Source: Coriaria nepalensis (taxonomy: Eukaryota; Streptophyta; Magnoliopsida; Cucurbitales; Coriariaceae). Taken from it: a stretch of DNA of 64,000 nt. The first letter of the stretch is position 1, and each line of letters begins with the position of its first letter. The stretch is taken from positions 2,981,001-3,045,000 of the forward strand of contig CP114499.1 in assembly GCA_027186245.1 (NCBI GenBank). Reading direction: 5' to 3'. Shown here piece after piece: positions 57,801 through 64,000 of this stretch. A program made the position numbers and the translations under genes. Under the pieces are notes generated by a model. The model was not told the DNA's origin and ran no database searches. It worked only from the letters and a program-made list of their open reading frames with translations.

Positions 57801-57972
57801 TCGAAGGATGAGCGATTTACCTAGGATTGTGAAACGGCCCAACCTTGTTAGCATAGAGAGGAACAGGATCGCCCTCTTTGTAACGATGATCCGATGCGTC
57901 GGACCTCACTCGAACCGAACAGCATACTGTGGCGAGGAAAGCGATGAGCAGCACCGCTCCAATCTTCCCCAT
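54846..57972 (-). CDS. Transmembrane 9 superfamily protein (EMP70 family)
   Basis: Seven exons on the minus strand: 57,972-57,821, 57,355-57,315, 57,229-56,647, 56,513-56,376, 56,257-56,101, 56,002-55,518 and 55,065-54,846. All GT-AG and phase-consistent, giving 591 residues, the normal length. Residues 1 to about 24 are a signal peptide (GAVLLIAFLATVCC). The lumenal domain has HRYKEGDPVPLYANKVGPF, ETYRYYDLPFC and FQMYYDDLPIWGFIGKVDK. The first membrane segment follows HHLEIHWFSIINSCVTVLLL; further segments include RGALFTALVVIYALTSGIAG, CGPLFLTFCFLNTVAIAY and AIYIELYYIFASVWGHR. The C-terminus ends RSIKCE; K-x-D/E at the end is the COPI-binding Golgi-retention signal known in this family. By resemblance it falls with the Arabidopsis TMN2-TMN4 group. 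TM9 proteins act in the Golgi/endosome, possibly in sorting of membrane proteins. No break is seen. Confidence 0.97.
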
Positions 57973-59640
57973 TGCGAGGCAAAGCACCACCACCTAAGCT
58001 CCTGGTCTGCTGAAAGAATCAGCGAGAGAGAATGAGAAGGAATGAGGGAATGGAGAAGAGGAAATAAGGAGTAATTTTAGGGCTTTTAGAGTGAAAGAGA
58101 TGCAGTGCCCACACACACACACCAGACTCTTGATGCTCCAACCCCACCGACGGTTGCTTGGGGGTGTTTTACTTTTCTCATCCTTTCTTTCTTTTTTCCC
58201 TTTTTTTTTCCCCCCTTTCTCTGCCCTAACTTTTTGGACTTGCCTTGGGAAGCTGTTCGGATTTTACCCTCAGGTGAAAGGCCACTTGGACGAGACACAA
58301 TATTTAATAAATTATTTAAAAATAATAATAGTATTATAAATACTTGAATAAATTATCTAAATACGTATTATCAATTCTTGTGATTATATATATTCTGAAA
58401 TCTCTGTCAAATGTCTTTTTTATTTACTGTTTTAAATACCTCCCTCTCTCGATATATATTATTAACTTGTCATTCATCCATTTTTTTCTCATTTCTATAT
58501 AAGTCAGTTTTAATGATATACATTGTAGAGAATATTTTTTCTACAGTTGTATTTGCAACTAGCAAGACCAAAGCTAATTCAATTAGCAAATAAACCAAAT
58601 GAAATATAATTCTAGTTTCAACCATCTTCTTAACAAGACTTCAAATATCATAAATGTAGGAAAATTCATTTATTTCAAACGTCAAAAATATAAGTGTAAA
58701 GTTGATATTTTAGTATCAAACGATCGCTCATTGAGAAATCCAACAAATAAAGTTTAGCAAGATATACTAACTTATTATGATCAAAAGCTGAGAAAGTGTT
58801 TTTTTTTTTTTTTGGTCGAGACATGCAATGCAAAAAAGTAGCTCAGTATTTACTTATATAAAATGATTATTCAATTCTTAAGCAACCATATTTAAGTTTT
58901 TTTTTTCTTCTCTATGTTTGGGATGCCGACGAGTTGAAATAAATTCTTCCATTTGTGGTCAATTAATTTAGTGTTCTTCACAAAATATCAATACTTATTT
59001 TAGAAATTCATCCCATCCAGACTCTCTCAAATGCAACAATTAAACTTTGCACACTTGTACTAATCCCATAGCATTCTCAATATCTTGATCATTTCCTTGC
59101 AATGTCTATGATAATTCATTAGTGTAAACCCTCATGATTTTTTAATTATATATAATTGATAAATAAATAAATTTTACTCGATTGATTAAGAAAATCATAA
59201 TTCTTTTGTATGTCCTATGAAGAGATAAATAGTTCAGACATAAAATTTTGATATTAAAAATTTACTTGGGAAATTATTTTAGGACAAAAAGAATAAAATA
59301 TAAAAATCTTGAGGTGAATCTAAAAAGCAAAAGAAATAGAAAGGGGGCTATATAAAAATTCTAAATTTTAGAGAGCTTATAAATATACAAAATAAAAAAG
59401 ACAAGAAAAGTTAAAAACCACTTATTTATGGCTTTGGATAACAATCGGTGTCATCCTCCAATTTAAAGGAATTATTTAATTTGAGTCATCCTTCAATTTG
59501 TGTCATCCTTCACTAAACATACTTCACCTCTCACACTTCTCTCTCGTTTCCACTCTTTTTCTCTTTCATTCTTGATATTATGCAAGTCTTGAAGAAATTA
59601 TAAACTAGTAGTTGCTCACCTGAACAAAAACAGTTTTTAC
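57973..59640. other. 5' flank of the TM9 gene and AT-rich DNA
   Basis: The 150 bases next to the start are probably 5' UTR. A short (CA)n run lies at about 58,111-58,124 and a pyrimidine run at about 58,180-58,220. The rest to 59,640 is AT-rich with no coding domain. Confidence 0.4.
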
Positions 59641-59689
59641 CCTCTTAGGTATAAATGTAATTTGGGGTTAATCCATATGTGATTAAATT

Positions 59690-59880
59690 CTAAATAAATT
59701 ATATAACGAAACTAGACACTTGTAGCTTTCTAGAGAGACTAAGAACACCCCTAACCTATCTGGTATGACTAAGATAAGAATTCTGAAAATTAGGCATTCA
59801 ATTTGTAGTAATTGGAATTTGAGCCGTGAACAATAGGTACTCTCATGGACTTTTGGTCATGATAATAGGTCTCGGGTCTA
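59690..59880 (+). repeat. Dispersed repeat, second copy of 19,895-20,080
   Basis: Shared ordered words are aaactagacac / aaactagactc, agctttctagagag / agctttctagagac, gtaggtgctct-like and cttttggtcatgataat / cttttggcaatgataat. Orientation is the same in both places. Confidence 0.5.
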
Positions 59881-60627
59881 AGGATCACTTGTACCATAAT
59901 CATTAGATAATATCTCATTAATAATTCATATTATTACCATTGAGATTTATCTTGATCACATTCAATGAATTTAGTCTCCACTAAATACCTACATAATTAT
60001 CTCGATATTCTCTAATATTGATGGTTATAAGAACAATCATCCTAAACATTAAGAAGATAACTTATGTAATAGTCTTTCTAGATTATCAAAGTCTTGCCTT
60101 GATAATCATATGACTACAAACATTTAGAACTTAGGCGTTTAACTACTTGAATCTCATAAAGAGTGATCATCTATCACAGTTTCTTAAGATCTAGGACTTT
60201 TTCATGATATTTATAAATTAATGTAAACATAAAATATAACTTCTAACAAACACAATAATCATGATAAATATAATACTTTTATTGAATGAATAAATCATAT
60301 ATTGTTGATATTTGTGAAAAAAAGATTAGTAACACAATAAATATGCCTTAATCAGATCTAACTGATTTCATATCTAACTGATTGGTTTCACGTACATATC
60401 ACTTTCTGAATCTAATTCCCATTTTGTAAAAATGGGGATCAAACTTTTGTTAGGAAAGCGCATTAGTGAATGGATTTGCTATGTTGTCATCTATGTCTAC
60501 TTTCTCTATGTTCACATCCCCTTTTCAAACTATCTTTCAAATTAAGTTGAACCATCACAACACGTGTTTAGATTTCTAATGACACCTTGGTTCATTTCCT
60601 TGTGCAATCATACCATTGTTATCGCAC
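59880..60627 (-). mobile_element. Copia 3' end: LTR copy D and RNase H tail, minus strand
   Basis: Reading leftwards from 60,627, the frame gives DVNIEKVDIDDNIANPFTNA, the end of copia RNase H (usual form DNIADPLTKAL), preceded by a decayed stretch around KSKHVL. At about 60,248 TGTTAGAAG opens an LTR whose inside matches copies A-C (tattacataagttatcttct, then cgatattctctaatattg in the plus reading). The right edge at about 60,627-60,640 is where a hAT element interrupts the RNase H. Confidence 0.7.
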
Positions 60628-60639
60628 CAGATATGTGCA

Positions 60640-60770
60640 TTGGGTCGGATTCGACCCGATGCTCGCGGATAGCCAATAAGTTTGGGCAAATCGGATATTT
60701 GATCCGATCAAAACTAGGGGGTGTTGTCTCCGACCCGACCGGACCCGTACAGGGTCAGATTGGGTAACTG
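60640..60770. repeat. GGGTCGG-rich terminal region of hAT element
   Basis: It contains gggtcggattcgaccc (a small palindrome), ggatatttgatccgatc and ccgacccgaccggacccg, then gggtcagattgggt. Short inverted GGGTCGG words at the ends are a known feature of one plant hAT group. Confidence 0.6.
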
Positions 60771-61219
60771 GGTATCCAAGTTTTTTTTTTGTTTTTTTTA
60801 ATATGTTAAATGACTAATTGTATATATTAAATTTAAGATGTATATAAGTATGCACCTATTATTTATGTAAGATTTTATGTCAATTAAAAAATATATATAT
60901 ATAGCAAACTGTGATTGAAATTTGGGCAGCATAACATTTATTTTATGTGTAACTACTATTTATAAATTGCATGCAAAGTGTAAATGAATCACTATCATAG
61001 AGTCATGACATCACAATCACAACAAGTTGTGAAGTTCATTAACAAACATCAACAAGTTCACCAAATTAAAAAATATCAACAAGTTCAAAAAAAATCAACA
61101 ACTTTCACTTCATTTTTATATGGTCGTAGACTCCTCGGTACCTAATGTTAAGAATTAAGAATTCAATGAATATATATTATATGAAAAATAAATAAATAAT
61201 ATATGACATAATACAAAAT

Positions 61220-63276
61220 AAGTATGTACCATCATCTTCTTTGTCAAAGAACTCTGTTGCATCTATAACACCGGCTAAGGTGAACGTCATGCCCGAAAAC
61301 CAGCTTCGCACGTAGATAGGTGCCTCAACCATAGAGGGAGCAAGTGTACTACAAAAGTCTATGATCATACATCCGCTCGTGCTAAACCTGGACTCCAAAG
61401 AAACTGTAGATATAGGTATGACAATAAGATCTTTGGCTATTCACTACAGTGTTGAGGACTTGAGCCCATTCACCATTCACCATCGTAGGACATCAAAGTG
61501 GTCACGGTAATCCACAAGACCATCAACATCCAGATATAACTCCAATTCTATCGTCTACCGAGTGAGCAACCTCAAACTATGACTCGCATAGAAATCTTTC
61601 ACTTAATTACTAAGTCCTCGAGAAGATCGTGTCCCTACATCTTGCTGTGAGGTTGATTAGAAATTAGATAGTGTGAGACTTGTGGAAGACGATACAGAAT
61701 CCCCCTCTTTATAATAATCATACAAAGACTGTAAACACCTTCGTAATCCTATGAGCAACTAATTAGCTTGTCCCAAACTATCTTAGCCTTTCTCATAAAG
61801 GTACTCGAGCATTTCTAAAAAGAATCATTCTTCTCAGATGAAAGAAAACATGTATCTCCTACAGTGATGTTTGTATATGTCGAAATGATGATGCTCCTCC
61901 TTCTCCGACAAAGATCATTCTTCTCTAACAAAGGACCGAGCAAAAATCAGAACAATGAAAGCAAATCGGAAAAATGGGATTGAAGGCATCATTTGTTTTT
62001 TGGTAGTTAAGTCATTTTTATTGAATAACGGTTTCAATGTTTATTCAGAGAGAGAGGGCAATGATGAGGGTGAGTTGATGTCTAGTTCCGGGGATCTAAT
62101 AGACTGAAAACATAAACTAAGAGATTCATACTATCAAGATTTCCTCAATACCTATTGACTTTTTCTTGCATGCGGTCAGCCACCCTATCAAGAATAAGAG
62201 TTTGTGTGTCTTGGGACGTTTTCCTAATCATCTTTTGAAGGGTGAATATTTGTATACAATATTGATGGATGGTTACATGCTTTTTGGTAGCTAACATCTC
62301 GGTTGCATTAAGAAATTATACCAAAAATCTTAGATACATTTAGGTCATTTCCCAATTATCATCACTCAGTTCTAAAAATACACCCAACACAAGGAATGCC
62401 CCACTCATAGATAATCTCAGCTAGTAGCTTCTTGATAGTATTGACTTTGTGATCGTCCACCACCTTGAAAGAAACACCTTCTTTTGAACCACCTAGCTAC
62501 TATCAACGTAACAGGTAGTGACACACATGTATGACATATTTTGAACGGAAGTCCATGTGTCGGTGGTGAGGGAGACATATCTATGAAACACCTTGAAAAA
62601 CCCTCGCAACTTCACTGAAGTTTTCATAAATAACTTCATCTTTTCATGTTCAATCATCTTCAACAATCTAATGAAGCTTGGGTGCTCTACTTGGGGGAAG
62701 GCCTACTCCGACTCAATAACCCACCGCACAATAGCCGCTCTGATACTTGGCCCTTCGAAATTGCAAGATATAAGGGTATGGAATAAATTAAAATTTACAT
62801 TTGAATCTAATTAAATAAAATTAAATAATCCATTAAACTTATAGAAATAAATCATATTACCAGTGTACGACTAACTCCGTGCTCCCATTGGATTTTTTCA
62901 CACCTACAAGAATTTTATCCATCGAGCCATTTCGTTCCCTTGCATGGAAATGATTGTCTGTGTGCTCTGTTAAGTGCGATGTTTTCGATTCCTTGCTACC
63001 CTTATATGGCATAGACCTTTAACAATGAATGCATGTTGATGTCCCCTTCTTTGTATCTAATATAAAATTATCCCATGTTGAAATCCTTATCGGCTATTTC
63101 TTCGCATTAGTCTTAGTAGGACGTGGTGGTTTCTTTGTAGACTTCTTTTTCTTAGTTCTCTTTTTGCCTTAATTTGTAACAAAAAATGTTGTGTTCTCAT
63201 CAATTTCTACATCATAAACAGAGAGGGAAAGGTTCTCAAATGAAGGGACAAGTGATGCACTACTATCACGGGGCAT
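61220..63276 (-). pseudogene. hAT transposase with BED zinc finger, decayed
   Basis: From an ATG at 63,276 (MPRDSSASLVPSFENLSLSV) the frames give a BED finger, STWDNFILDTKKGTSTCIHC followed by SHLTEHTDNH (about 63,100-62,945), then AIVRWVIESE and VEHPSFIRLLKMIEHEK (about 62,720-62,640) and TTDTWTSVQNMSYMCVT (about 62,575-62,520). The dimerisation end is clear: AKDLIVIPISTVSLESRFST (about 61,435-61,375), then FCSTLAPSMVEAPIYVRSWF. This order matches RICESLEEPER-type hAT transposases. Stops and frameshifts break it in many places. Confidence 0.85.
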
Positions 63277-63339
63277 GTCCTATTAGCATTTTTTTCAATC
63301 AATTAGCATTTTGAACGACCTTTCAATCAATAAGGAATA

Positions 63340-63560
63340 ATGCAGTGGCACACATATAACATCTCATCTGTGATTGCAATTAAAGGCTTTTTAGTCAACT
63401 TAAATCAACATAAATCTATATACCAGATACATTTTAGTATCATATATATTAACTTTGAATGATGCAGTGACACACATAAGCCGTTTTTTCGCATTTATCA
63501 ACTTAAATCTAAATACCCAATACATTTCAGTATCATATGTAGAAACATGACATAAATTTC
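63340..63560. repeat. 122-bp diverged tandem duplication
   Basis: The words atgcagtggcacacatataa / atgcagtgacacacataagc (about 63,341 and 63,463) and ccagatacattttagtatca / ccaatacatttcagtatca repeat in the same order with a spacing of about 122 bp. Confidence 0.6.
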
Positions 63561-63599
63561 TAATCATATTCTAAAATCATCTCAAATTCCTTTGTAGGT

Positions 63600-64000
63600 G
63601 GCTAGGTGCCTATAGAATTGAGAACTTCTATTAGGAAAGTGCCTTAGTGAATGGATCTGCTATATTGTCATATGTGTCGACCTTTTTTATATTGATGTCT
63701 CCTCAGCCAATTTTTTATCAGACGAGTTGATAACATCGCAACACGTGTTTCGATTTTTTATGAGGCGTAGGTTCCTTTATATATACTACTACACTGTTGT
63801 TATAGCATTACACTATTACGGGATCAAAGATGCTCAAAACCACACCACGTTCGGTTATTAAATTGTTCATCCAAAACGCCTCCTTTGCTGTTTCTAAAGT
63901 TGCAAGGTATTCGGCTTCAATGGTGGAATTTGCGGTCATTTCCTGTTTGGAACTCTTCCAATTGACTACTCCGCCATTTAGCGCGAAGACGAATCCTAAT
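63600..64000 (-). mobile_element. Copia RNase H, cut by the window edge
   Basis: Reading leftwards from 64,000: FVFALNGGVVNWKSSKQEMT, then ANSTIEAEYLATLETAKEA and FWMNNLITERGVVLSIFDPV, which is a well-kept copia RNase H with the S-T-x-E-A-E-Y motif. After a stop it continues, broken, as KEPTPHKKSKHVLRCYQLV and YDNIADPFTKALS (ends about 63,630). The upstream pol must lie to the right of the window. Confidence 0.85.

Larger units (their letters stand above)
60640..63300 (-). mobile_element. hAT transposon, decayed
   Basis: A transposase remnant on the minus strand (63,276-61,220) is followed on its 3' side by a GC-rich stretch full of ggrtcgg / cgaccc words (60,640-60,770), which is characteristic of the end regions of many plant hAT elements. 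It separates copia RNase H sequence at 60,627 from unrelated DNA to the right. Terminal inverted repeats and the 8-bp target duplication could not be identified with confidence. Confidence 0.7.

Overview
The window is nuclear DNA from a flowering plant, most likely a eudicot. It is AT-rich, and its genes carry GT-AG introns. Four genes can be reconstructed exon by exon and match plant families: a cap-binding protein of the nCBP/4EHP class (minus, 9,124-13,449), a small single-pass membrane protein of a plant-only unknown family (plus, 25,925-26,896), a TEX2-like SMP-domain lipid-transfer protein (minus, 35,638-52,810) and a transmembrane nine (TM9/EMP70) protein (minus, 54,846-57,972). In all four, codon phase is kept across every inferred splice junction. 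The species cannot be named from the sequence. All similarity statements come from recalled family features, not from a search.

Nearly everything else is decayed mobile DNA. From left to right: a Ty3/gypsy remnant (1-5,360) with minisatellites in its LTR-like ends; copia LTR and gag pieces (5,600-8,089); the nCBP gene; a long unassigned stretch with a plant-mobile-domain pseudogene near 17.4-17.85 kb; copia LTR copies (17.9-19.25 kb); fold-back DNA (21.57-21.93 kb); a decayed copia element (22.2-25.3 kb); the small membrane protein gene; a frameshifted Myb/SANT-like gene (28.3-28.9 kb); a doubtful small acidic ORF (31.3-31.6 kb); and more LTR remnants (32.6-35.06 kb).

The TEX2-like gene occupies 17.2 kb, although its coding sequence is only about 2.3 kb. 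Its intron 6 holds a gypsy head abutting a copia gag fragment. Its 9.7-kb intron 5 holds a LINE RNase H piece, a complete-ended copia element (40,786-44,787, 5-bp target duplication GTCAT), a minisatellite related to the one at 380-600, a LINE body fragment and a perfect 17-bp hairpin. To the right of the TM9 gene lie a copia 3' end broken by a hAT transposon (60.64-63.3 kb) and another copia RNase H cut off by the window edge.

The four genes do not form a pathway or cluster: one acts in mRNA cap binding, two in the endomembrane system, and one is unknown. I found no CRISPR array, operon, viral genome or clearly new multi-gene system. The more interesting signals are the transposon-inflated TEX2-like gene, the nested insertions, the repeat arrays and the hairpins.
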